Below are positions 34,253 to 40,528 of a stretch of 40,528 bases of DNA, piece after piece; position 1 is the first letter of the stretch, and each line of letters starts with the position of its first letter. Below the pieces are notes generated by a model. That model did not search any database. It had not been told where the DNA came from and worked only from the letters and a program-made list of their open reading frames with translations. This DNA comes from Deltaproteobacteria bacterium (GTDB lineage Bacteria > Desulfobacterota > Desulfomonilia > UBA1062): the NCBI GenBank assembly GCA_011046135.1, contig DSBG01000157.1, positions 1 to 40,528 of the forward strand, given 5' to 3'. Made by a program: the position numbers and the translations under genes.

Positions 34253-34295
34253 TGCAGAAAAAAATCTCCCTGTGGAGCATGCACACTGATGCTCC
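34253..34295 (-). promoter_or_regulatory. Hairpin and T-run in the leader of the TVP38-family gene
   Basis: On the reverse strand GGAGCAT (34295-34289) pairs perfectly with ATGCTCC (34280-34274) across 8 bases. An overlapping CTCC-ACAG-GGAG directly precedes ATTTTTTT. The two cannot form together. This may be an upstream terminator or a leader-control element; both stems are short. Confidence 0.3.
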
Positions 34296-34397
34296 CCATG
34301 GATGAGGTACCAAAAATCATCTCGATCTTCAACGAATAACATGCACAATAAGCTGATTTTAGTTAAATACCACGAATTAATACAATTTATTTTGATG

Positions 34398-34403
34398 TAT
34401 AAT
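34398..34403 (+). promoter_or_regulatory. Probable -10 element upstream of the acyl-CoA synthetase
   Basis: A perfect TATAAT in a markedly A/T-rich stretch (about 34350-34405). No good -35 lies at 16-18 bases (best AATTAA). It is 55 bases before the start of the ADP-forming synthetase gene. Confidence 0.35.
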
Positions 34404-34458
34404 TCACTTGCAAAGAGTTATGTTTTCTGCAGAAATAGCACCAGGGGAGGGTTGCGCT

Positions 34459-36588
34459 ATGAGGGACAATCCTTTACAGAGGATCTTGGATCCTTCATCC
34501 ATAGCCATTGTGGGGGCAAGCAACACGTTCTCCACCATGGGCACGATCCAGTGCCTGAACCTCATGAACTGCGGATTCACCGGAGAGGTCATGCCAATCC
34601 ATCACCGGGAAGAAACCGTTCTTGGGAAAAAGGCTTTTGCGAGAATCGCAGACCTCCCATACGCACCTGACCTTGCCGTGCTCGTCGTGCCGACACGTTT
34701 TGTGCCCTCCATGCTGGAAGAATTTGGAAAACTCGGCACCAGGCATGCCGTCATTATCACTGCAGGGTTCCGTGAGATCGGAGAAGAGGGATCTCACCAG
34801 GAACAGCACCTGGTTTCAGTGGCGGAGCGTTATGGAATCCGGTTCCTGGGCCCGAACTGTCTTGGAATCGTCAATACCCACCTGCCTCTGAATATCACGG
34901 TGTTTCCGATTCAGGATTTCAAGGGAAAACTCGGGCTTGCATCTCAGAGCGGCTCATATGTCGCCCAGGTTGTTTCCTACCTGCACAAGAACGGCATTTC
35001 GCTGAGCAAGGCCATCAGCGTGGGGAACGAGGCGGACATCGACATCACGGACTGCATCGAGTACCTCGGAGAAGATGAATCCACCCGTGCCATCGGCCTC
35101 TACATCGAGGGTATCAGGGATGCACATCGCTTCCTTGAGGTGGCACGAACCGTCAGCACAAAGAAACCCATCGTTGCCCAGTATGTGGGGGGGACAGATG
35201 CAGGTGCCCGGTCAGGATCCAGTCACACCGGGGCAATGGCTGGTCCTGACTACATGTACGACGGATTGTTCGCACAGGCAGGGATCATACGGGTAGACAC
35301 CATCGAGGAGGTCTACAAGGTGGGGTGGGCTCTGGCAACCCAGGAACCACCGAGAGGACGGCGAATTGCCGTGCTCACCAATTCAGGCGGCCCGGGAACA
35401 GGTATTGCGACAACCTGTGAAAAATATGGACTGCTTGTCCCTGAATTCTCGAACCAGCTCCAGGAGAAGATCAGCACCTACCTTCCGGGACATGCGAGTG
35501 CCCGGAATCCCGTTGACCTCACCTTTCATGTGGAGATGTCGGCCCTCACGGAACACATACCGCGCACGCTGTTTGAATCAGACGAAATTGATGGGGTCAT
35601 CGCCTACGGCATCATGGACACCGGCTTCATCGACATGCTCTATCCCTTCATGAAAGACTTTGTGAAGCTGGAAAAGGAAGACCTCATCAAGATGTTTGAA
35701 CTCAGTCTCGATCCCCTGCTGGACATGCCCCGTGCATTTGAAAAGCCGCTGCTCATTTCATCGTTTTTCGGAAAAGAAGATCACTGCATCAGGCTCTTTC
35801 ACCAACACGGAATCCCCACCTTTGATTCACCTGAAAAGGCTGCACGGGCCATGGCGGCCTTGTACCAGTATTCCCTGATCAGAGACAGGGTCCTTCCCCA
35901 GAAGAAACGTCCAGGAACAGTTCCCTCTGCGGCACGCACGATCATGGAGGACAATCCCGGTCCCGTGATCGACGAGTTCCATTCCAAGAAACTCCTGGCC
36001 GCGTACGGAATGCCCACGACAAGGGAATACCTGGCAACGAGCAGGGACGAGGTCCTCGCAGCAGCACGAAGCATCGGATTTCCTGTGGCTGTGAAAGGCT
36101 GCTCGCCGAACATTACGCACAAAACAGAACGTGGTCTCGTACACCTGAACATCGTTTCCGAACAGGACCTCCACAACGCCTACACCCTTCTTGCTGCGCA
36201 CACAGACGTGTCCCGCGTCATTGTTTCCGAAATGCTCACTGGATCTCGGGAGTTCATGGCAGGCATGAGCCGTCACAAAGGCTTTCCCCCCTGCATCATG
36301 TTCGGACTCGGGGGAATCAACGCAGAGATCCTTCGTGACTTCACGATCCGCCTTGCACCACTGATCTTCCAAGACGCCCTGGAAATGATCGAAGGGATCA
36401 AGGCAGCCAGCCTGCTCGATTCCTTCAGAAACATGCCGCCAGTGGAGAGAGAACAGCTTGCAGAGCTTCTCGTTTCCCTGGGAGAGGTTTCCCTGGCCTT
36501 TCCAGAGATAAAAGAGATTGACCTCAATCCAATAACAGTGGTAGATGGAAAACCGAAGATTGCTGATGCCATCATAATCAGAGGATAG
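34459..36588 (+). CDS. ADP-forming acyl-CoA synthetase (acetate--CoA ligase, fused alpha-beta)
   Basis: 709-residue NDP-forming synthetase with alpha and beta parts on one chain. The N-terminal CoA-binding domain opens PSSIAIVGASN and continues IRFLGPNCLGIVNT. The succinyl-CoA-ligase-like part carries the phospho-histidine H256 in SGSSHTGAMAG. The C-terminal ATP-grasp domain (from about 500) starts EFHSKKLLAAYGMPTT and includes FPVAVKGCSPNITHKTE and MFGLGGINAEILRD. Such enzymes convert acyl-CoA + ADP + Pi into acid + CoA + ATP, giving anaerobes an ATP-yielding step. ATG 34459 is chosen because GGGAGGG lies 8 bases upstream. The acyl substrate is not evident; acetate is only the family default. 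Confidence 0.93.
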   Translation: MRDNPLQRILDPSSIAIVGASNTFSTMGTIQCLNLMNCGFTGEVMPIHHREETVLGKKAFARIADLPYAPDLAVLVVPTRFVPSMLEEFGKLGTRHAVIITAGFREIGEEGSHQEQHLVSVAERYGIRFLGPNCLGIVNTHLPLNITVFPIQDFKGKLGLASQSGSYVAQVVSYLHKNGISLSKAISVGNEADIDITDCIEYLGEDESTRAIGLYIEGIRDAHRFLEVARTVSTKKPIVAQYVGGTDAGARSGSSHTGAMAGPDYMYDGLFAQAGIIRVDTIEEVYKVGWALATQEPPRGRRIAVLTNSGGPGTGIATTCEKYGLLVPEFSNQLQEKISTYLPGHASARNPVDLTFHVEMSALTEHIPRTLFESDEIDGVIAYGIMDTGFIDMLYPFMKDFVKLEKEDLIKMFELSLDPLLDMPRAFEKPLLISSFFGKEDHCIRLFHQHGIPTFDSPEKAARAMAALYQYSLIRDRVLPQKKRPGTVPSAARTIMEDNPGPVIDEFHSKKLLAAYGMPTTREYLATSRDEVLAAARSIGFPVAVKGCSPNITHKTERGLVHLNIVSEQDLHNAYTLLAAHTDVSRVIVSEMLTGSREFMAGMSRHKGFPPCIMFGLGGINAEILRDFTIRLAPLIFQDALEMIEGIKAASLLDSFRNMPPVEREQLAELLVSLGEVSLAFPEIKEIDLNPITVVDGKPKIADAIIIRG

Positions 36589-36600
36589 CAGGGAAGACCA

Positions 36601-36990
36601 ATGAAAACTCTACTCGAGATGATGCACATCTACCCCGAGAATGATGCCATGCCCTGTGCGGTTGCGCACTACATTGCTGCATACCTTGGAATATCTCCCC
36701 TGGAAATCGGCAAAAAGGCCACCGATGAAGGAATCCGCCTGTACCAGTGCCAGCTCGGCCTTTTCGGATATGGAAGAAAAGGCTTTTCCTCGTACAAGAT
36801 CGTTGGCCGTACCGTGGAAGTCCCCCAGGAGTCGCTCGATCTGATCAGATCTCAGGCGCAAGAAAGCATGATTTCCTGTTCAGCGCTGTGGGAGATAGCG
36901 GAAAAAACAGGAATCACCCGTGCAGAAGCCGGGAATGCAGCAGATTCGCTGGGACTCAAGGTCACTCCCTGCCAGCTCGGTGCCTTCTGA
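36601..36990 (+). CDS. Small protein with two Cys-flanked repeats, unknown
   Basis: 129-residue protein built of two exactly 37-residue repeats, C19-F55 and C93-F129, with 14 identical positions. Each starts with Cys, has an HTH-like centre (repeat 1 YLGISPLEIGKKATDEGI, repeat 2 KTGITRAEAGNAADSLGL) and ends CQLG-x-F. The linker is YGRKGF with SSYKIVGRTVEVPQ. The conserved Cys pair at both edges of each repeat suggests metal, cluster or disulfide chemistry; the helix pattern suggests nucleic-acid or protein binding. Both are inference. GGGAAG precedes the ATG, 12 bases after the acyl-CoA synthetase gene, so the two are probably co-transcribed. I cannot name the family. Confidence 0.85.
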   Translation: MKTLLEMMHIYPENDAMPCAVAHYIAAYLGISPLEIGKKATDEGIRLYQCQLGLFGYGRKGFSSYKIVGRTVEVPQESLDLIRSQAQESMISCSALWEIAEKTGITRAEAGNAADSLGLKVTPCQLGAF

Positions 36991-37097
36991 AGGCCTTGTT
37001 ATCCACTCCAGCGCGACAGGTCCTTTTTCTGCCGTATCCCTGTACCGTGAACCCTCGTGTATGACGCTCTTGTTCCGTGGGTTCGGGTAATTTATGA

Positions 37098-37126
37098 TTG
37101 AAAGTGCTCACTTGGTTCTGTATGAT
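37098..37126 (+). promoter_or_regulatory. Promoter of the UPF0173 - histidine kinase unit
   Basis: TTGAAA (37098-37103) is separated by 17 bases from TATGAT (37121-37126), each a 5/6 match. It lies about 60 bases upstream of the hydrolase start in a 195-base gap. Confidence 0.6.
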
Positions 37127-37185
37127 GGATGCAATAACGTTTGATGCTATCGTACTCAGCAGCTTTTTTCCACGGGAGGTGCACA

Positions 37186-37806
37186 ATGTCTGTACGCATC
37201 ACCTGGCTCGGCCATGCAAGTGTCCTGATCTCAAGCCAAGAAAAATCCATCTACATCGATCCCTGGAAGGTTGAACCCACATCGCCCAAGGCAGATATTA
37301 TCCTTGTCACCCACGATCACTTCGATCATTATTCGGAGGAGGACATCCGTCTGCTCAGCACGGATGCAACCAGGGTCGTATGTCCTGTCGAGGTGACCCT
37401 CGCCACGGATCGGATAGCACCTGGTATGACCCGTTCAATCACCGGGGTTTCTATTCAGGCGATACCGGCCTACAACCTCGACAAGGAATTCCATCCCAGG
37501 GAAAACAACTGGGTGGGGTATGTCGTAGAGATTTCCGGAACAACCATCTACCATACGGGTGACACGGACAGAATCCCCGAGATGAAGGGGATGGAGGTTG
37601 ATGTTCTGCTCCTGCCCGTGGGCGGCACCTACACGATGGACGCCCGCCAGGCGAGCGAGGTTCTCCAGGATCTGAAAGCCTCTCATGTCATTCCGATTCA
37701 TTTCGGGGACATTGTAGGAAGCATTGAAGATGCACAGGCATTTTCAGCTCAGTGCCCGGTGGCTGTTCATATCCTGAATGAGGGGGGGTCATTCTCGCTC
37801 GACTGA
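37186..37806 (+). CDS. UPF0173-type metal-dependent hydrolase (metallo-beta-lactamase fold)
   Basis: 206-residue single-domain hydrolase. It has WLGHASVLI at the N-terminus, the metal-binding THDHFDHYSEED (HxHxDH) near residue 43, TIYHTGDTDRI with the conserved Asp, and a C-terminal IPIHFGD His. There is no signal peptide. This family is widespread and uncharacterised; substrate unknown. GGGAGGT precedes ATG 37186. The histidine-kinase gene starts 4 bases after the stop, so they share a transcript. Confidence 0.92.
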   Translation: MSVRITWLGHASVLISSQEKSIYIDPWKVEPTSPKADIILVTHDHFDHYSEEDIRLLSTDATRVVCPVEVTLATDRIAPGMTRSITGVSIQAIPAYNLDKEFHPRENNWVGYVVEISGTTIYHTGDTDRIPEMKGMEVDVLLLPVGGTYTMDARQASEVLQDLKASHVIPIHFGDIVGSIEDAQAFSAQCPVAVHILNEGGSFSLD

Positions 37807-37810
37807 TTGT

Positions 37811-39742
37811 ATGGATAGGCTGCACGACCACATTACCAGTGTCTTCAACAGAGCGCCCTTTGCCATGTGTGCCTTCGATTCAAGTGGCACGGTCCTGTAC
37901 ATAAACCCGCTCTTTGAATCCAACCTCGATCAATCAGAGCTTCCGTTCGTGGGAAAATCTCTCTATGAGCTGACCCACAAGTTTCTCGTGGACGATAGGC
38001 TCGAAAAAATGCTCAAGCGGCTCATCGAGACCGACAGGCCTTTCTCCCTCATCGTTGACACCTTGAGCTCCCCGGGGGTCAAGGTATCAGGGTTTATCAA
38101 TATCACCGGGTACCGCATGAATTCCATCTATATTCTCATTGCGGATTTCGTCAGTGGAGGTCTTGCCCGCGAGAGCAGGTACAAAAAGCTTATCGAGGAT
38201 GCTCCGGATGCCGTCGTTATCATGAATCGCGGGTACATCACGTTTACAAACAAAGCATTCACCACGATCATGAACATGAGCACGTCGGAACTTCTCGGAA
38301 GGAATCTGTTTGATTTCATCGAAGACGAGGCAAAGACCTCTCTTTCACCCCTGAAGAAAAAATTCGCTCGGCGTTTTTCCACCCAGTTTACCGTGAATAC
38401 CCGTGCCGGGCAGAAAGTTCTGGAGGGAAATTTTCACTTTATCGAAGACAGGCCTGCAACGTCGGTCGCCATGCTCCGCGATGTGACCGACAAGGTGCTC
38501 CTTGAAAAACGACTGCTCAGGCAGAATCAGGATCTCTCGGCGGTCAACATGATTTCCACGACCCTGTCGTCATCCCTCGAACTTGAAAAGGTGCTTCAGA
38601 ATACCCTGGCACAGGTGCTTCAAATCATGAACATTGAGACGGGGTGGATCTACCTGCTCAATGAAGAAGGAAAGAAACTCCGCTGCGCCCATTCGTACGG
38701 CCTTCCGGACGACGTCATACAGAGCATCAAGGAACTCGAAATAGGCGAAGGGATAGCCGGGCGTGTTGCCCTCAGGGGGGAACCCATTATCATTGAGAAT
38801 GCGTCCGAGGATCCCCGTATCTGTTCCCTGGCCTTTAAGCGACAGGGGATCCGCTCATTTGCATCCATTCCCCTCTATTCGAGGACTCGCCTCATTGGCG
38901 TGATGAACATCGGATCGTTCGGACAACGTCTGATCTCGCCGGATGACGAACGACTGCTCATAACAATTGGGCTGCACATGGGAACCGTGATGGAAAATAT
39001 CCTGCTCTTTCAGGAAATTGCAGAAACCACAGAAGAACTGCAAGACGCCCTGAATCTGATCCGCCAGAGGAACGAAGAACTGAGGAGCCTCGTATCAACG
39101 GTTTCCCATGACCTGAAAAATCCTATCATCGCCATCAACGGGTTCTGCGAAAGATTCGTGAAGTCGGCATCGGCCAAGCTTGACGAAAAGGAACAGGAAT
39201 ATATCAATGCCATTCAGGAGAGTGGAAGGCACATGGAGAAATTCGTCACCAATCTCCTGACACTCTCAGCGGTTGAAAACCTGAAGCTCAAGAAAGAAGA
39301 GTTTTCCGTCTCAAGGATCATCAAGGATCTCACCACCGAACTCGCCCCCCAGCTGGACGAAAAACAGGGATCGATTGTTGTCGAAAACCAGCTGCCAGTG
39401 GTCAAGGCTGATAAGATACGGGTCATCCAGATATTCTCCAATCTCATTTCAAACGCCATCAAGTTTGCAGACCCCGAGAGAAAACTTCTCATCCGCATCG
39501 GGTACCATGCCGAAGGGAAGATGCACATTTTCTCCGTCAAGGACAACGGGATCGGCATCCCCGAGGAGCACACCGAGGACGTGTTCGACATCTTTTTCAG
39601 GGCATACGATAATCATGCGGAGGGGACCGGCATCGGGCTCTCCATCGTGAAGAAGGCCCTCCATGTCATGGGTGGAGATATCTGGCTGAAATCGAGGGTT
39701 GAAGAGGGTACGATCTTCTATTTCACCATCCCCATGGAATAG
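37811..39742 (+). CDS. PAS-PAS-GAF sensor histidine kinase
   Basis: 643-residue soluble kinase: PAS-like (about 8-110), PAS (122-230), GAF (245-402, with GLPDDVIQSIKELEIGEGIAG), HisKA (425-490) with H433 in VSHDLKNPI, and HATPase (530-643) with N548 (NLISNAIKFA), D578 (VKDNGIGI) and GTGIGLSIV. All ATP-binding motifs are intact. It has no receiver domain and no adjacent response-regulator gene, so its partner must be elsewhere; the receiver at 4812-5198 is far away. The start is uncertain: ATG 37811 (MDRLHDHI) is closest to the PAS domain, while ATG 37778 is in frame and would overlap the hydrolase gene by 29 bases. Neither has a clean site. Confidence 0.92.
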   Translation: MDRLHDHITSVFNRAPFAMCAFDSSGTVLYINPLFESNLDQSELPFVGKSLYELTHKFLVDDRLEKMLKRLIETDRPFSLIVDTLSSPGVKVSGFINITGYRMNSIYILIADFVSGGLARESRYKKLIEDAPDAVVIMNRGYITFTNKAFTTIMNMSTSELLGRNLFDFIEDEAKTSLSPLKKKFARRFSTQFTVNTRAGQKVLEGNFHFIEDRPATSVAMLRDVTDKVLLEKRLLRQNQDLSAVNMISTTLSSSLELEKVLQNTLAQVLQIMNIETGWIYLLNEEGKKLRCAHSYGLPDDVIQSIKELEIGEGIAGRVALRGEPIIIENASEDPRICSLAFKRQGIRSFASIPLYSRTRLIGVMNIGSFGQRLISPDDERLLITIGLHMGTVMENILLFQEIAETTEELQDALNLIRQRNEELRSLVSTVSHDLKNPIIAINGFCERFVKSASAKLDEKEQEYINAIQESGRHMEKFVTNLLTLSAVENLKLKKEEFSVSRIIKDLTTELAPQLDEKQGSIVVENQLPVVKADKIRVIQIFSNLISNAIKFADPERKLLIRIGYHAEGKMHIFSVKDNGIGIPEEHTEDVFDIFFRAYDNHAEGTGIGLSIVKKALHVMGGDIWLKSRVEEGTIFYFTIPME

Positions 39743-39807
39743 CTTGTCACCGAGGGGTAACGGGACCCTGTCACAGACTTGTGAGTGCTCGTTTGGGGAT
39801 ATTGTGC

Positions 39808-39836
39808 TTGACACATATCCTGTTGAACTGTATAGA
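39808..39836 (+). promoter_or_regulatory. Promoter of the tRNA-Val gene
   Basis: TTGACA (39808-39813), 17 bases, TATAGA (39831-39836). The predicted start is about 10 bases before the mature tRNA 5' end. Confidence 0.75.
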
Positions 39837-39853
39837 TTTTTTTCGTCCTGTAT

Positions 39854-39928
39854 GGGCCGCTAGCTCAGGGGGAGAGCGCTACCTTCACACGGTAGAAGTC
39901 ACAGGTTCAAATCCTGTGCGGCCCACCA
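39854..39928 (+). tRNA. tRNA-Val (anticodon CAC)
   Basis: A full cloverleaf can be folded: acceptor GGGCCGC/GCGGCCC, D-arm GCTC/GAGC, anticodon stem CTACC/GGTAG with loop TTCACAC (anticodon CAC, reading GUG), and T-arm ACAGG-TTCAAAT-CCTGT. The discriminator A and a genomically encoded CCA (39926-39928) are present. Confidence 0.97.
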
Positions 39929-40001
39929 GCAATTCAACAGAGTTATTGCTCTCTTATCCTGGTTCCCAGTCTGTTCCGGTTTCATGCCCGGATCTTCGAG
40001 A

Positions 40002-40061
40002 AAACACCTCCACCTGAAGAAAGCCGTTCCGGGCGGAATCGTGTCTTTCACGGAGGTGTTT
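40002..40061 (-). terminator. Long hairpin at the RNase E/G stop codon
   Basis: AAACACCTCC (40002-40011) and GGAGGTGTTT (40052-40061) form a perfect 10-bp stem. Inside are partly complementary pieces (TGAAGAAAG with CTTTCA, TTCC-GGGC-GGAA). The reverse-strand stop codon of the RNase E/G gene overlaps the stem base, and the distal arm ends in TTTTCTC. It may be a terminator or a 3' structured element. Confidence 0.5.
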
Positions 40062-40528
40062 ACAATCGTGAGGCATCCGAAATTTCTACCTGAACCTGTC
40101 CTTGTTTCAGACCCGTTGAGGTGAGAATTTCGATCTCCACGGAAAAGTCTGCCTCGAGCTTGGCGAGGTGCTTTTTCTGCTGGTTCAGGAGGTAGAGTCC
40201 CACGTCTGTGGGAAGAATGACCCTGACCCTGCGATGCTTGTTTTTGTTGATGAAGAGATGGAGTTCACGAAGAGCCATGAAGGCGGACGATTCTACTGAC
40301 CGCACGATCCCCGTTCCGTCGCATGACGGGCAGGTCACGTGACTCTTCTCATACAACGGCGGAGAACGACGCTCCCTGGAGAGCTCCATGATACCAAATT
40401 TCGAGATCTTTCCCAGGACAACGTGTGCACGATCGACTTTCAGGCCATCCTTGATCTTTTTTTCCACCTGCCGGATGTGATCCCGGGTCTTCATGTCGAT
40501 GAAGTCGATAACCACAAGACCGCCAAGG
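40060..40528 (-). CDS. Ribonuclease E/G family endoribonuclease, C-terminal part
   Basis: 3' part of a gene whose 5' end lies beyond the window; 155 codons are visible. Seen in order: the catalytic-core VVIDFIDM with a metal-binding Asp, then a zinc-link-like C-P-S-C followed by DGTGIV at about 40330. The rest is the small domain with VRVILPTDVGLYLLNQ. These features place it in the RNase E/G family. The short tail after the small domain (ending VEISDASRL) fits RNase G-like enzymes lacking the long degradosome-scaffold region. RNase G is the best guess. Confidence 0.92.
   Translation of the reverse strand, partial: LGGLVVIDFIDMKTRDHIRQVEKKIKDGLKVDRAHVVLGKISKFGIMELSRERRSPPLYEKSHVTCPSCDGTGIVRSVESSAFMALRELHLFINKNKHRRVRVILPTDVGLYLLNQQKKHLAKLEADFSVEIEILTSTGLKQGQVQVEISDASRL

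Noticed and set aside
1-40528. Search for insertion sequences, prophage genes, CRISPR repeats or toxin-antitoxin pairs
   Set aside because: No transposase, integrase, phage structural gene, regularly spaced repeat or recognisable toxin-antitoxin pair was found; the content is housekeeping and regulatory.

Overview
The window looks like a chromosomal segment of an anaerobic, double-membrane (Gram-negative type) bacterium. The anaerobic lifestyle is suggested by an oxygen-sensitive class III ribonucleotide reductase with its radical-SAM activase, pyruvate phosphate dikinase and an ADP-forming acyl-CoA synthetase. The outer membrane is shown by LptF/LptG, an OmpA-type lipoprotein and a TonB-dependent receptor. 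Gene content resembles Desulfobacterota and other former Deltaproteobacteria, but the species cannot be named from sequence reading alone. Genes are tightly packed, often with 4-base stop/start overlaps, and nothing looks like a transposon, prophage or CRISPR array.

Layout. Positions 1-580 hold no supportable gene. Next come a long-chain acyl-CoA synthetase (581-2380) with a strong terminator, and nrdD preceded by two NrdR-type boxes exactly 31 bp apart. A reverse-strand single-domain response regulator and a possible 49-residue ORF separate nrdD from nrdG. Two reverse-strand hybrid sensor kinases follow (6307-10631); the second in transcription order has lost key ATP-binding residues. Then come moxR-DUF58-transglutaminase (10751-14406), a reverse-strand OmpA-like lipoprotein, and the lptF-lptG-FAD oxidoreductase run. 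ppdK and tmk end at 22250.

A reverse-strand operon (22272-24825) carries a 25-codon leader peptide with Phe-Phe and four consecutive Tyr codons, a terminator hairpin, the DAHP synthase gene, a HExxH protein, a FmdB-type zinc ribbon and moaC. Facing away from it, a cobalamin riboswitch controls a BtuB-like TonB receptor. Next is an aromatic-biosynthesis/housekeeping run: aroC, a fused aroK-aroB, a TPR protein, aroQ, an M24 peptidase, efp, accB and a lipoate-ligase-family gene. Convergent to it is a TVP38/VTT membrane protein. The end holds an ADP-forming acyl-CoA synthetase, a small protein with two 37-residue Cys-flanked repeats, a UPF0173 hydrolase, a PAS-PAS-GAF histidine kinase, tRNA-Val(CAC) and the 3' part of an RNase E/G gene.

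How it fits together: five shikimate-pathway activities (DAHP synthase, DHQ synthase, DHQ dehydratase, shikimate kinase, chorismate synthase) lie in two nearby units. The entry enzyme appears to be controlled by ribosome-mediated attenuation sensing Phe/Tyr supply. Vitamin B12 uptake is controlled by a riboswitch and dNTP synthesis by NrdR. The points most worth following up are the aromatic attenuator, the degenerate-kinase hybrid next to an intact one, the near-leaderless divergent promoter pair between the lipoprotein and lptF, and the unassigned Cys-repeat and HExxH proteins.
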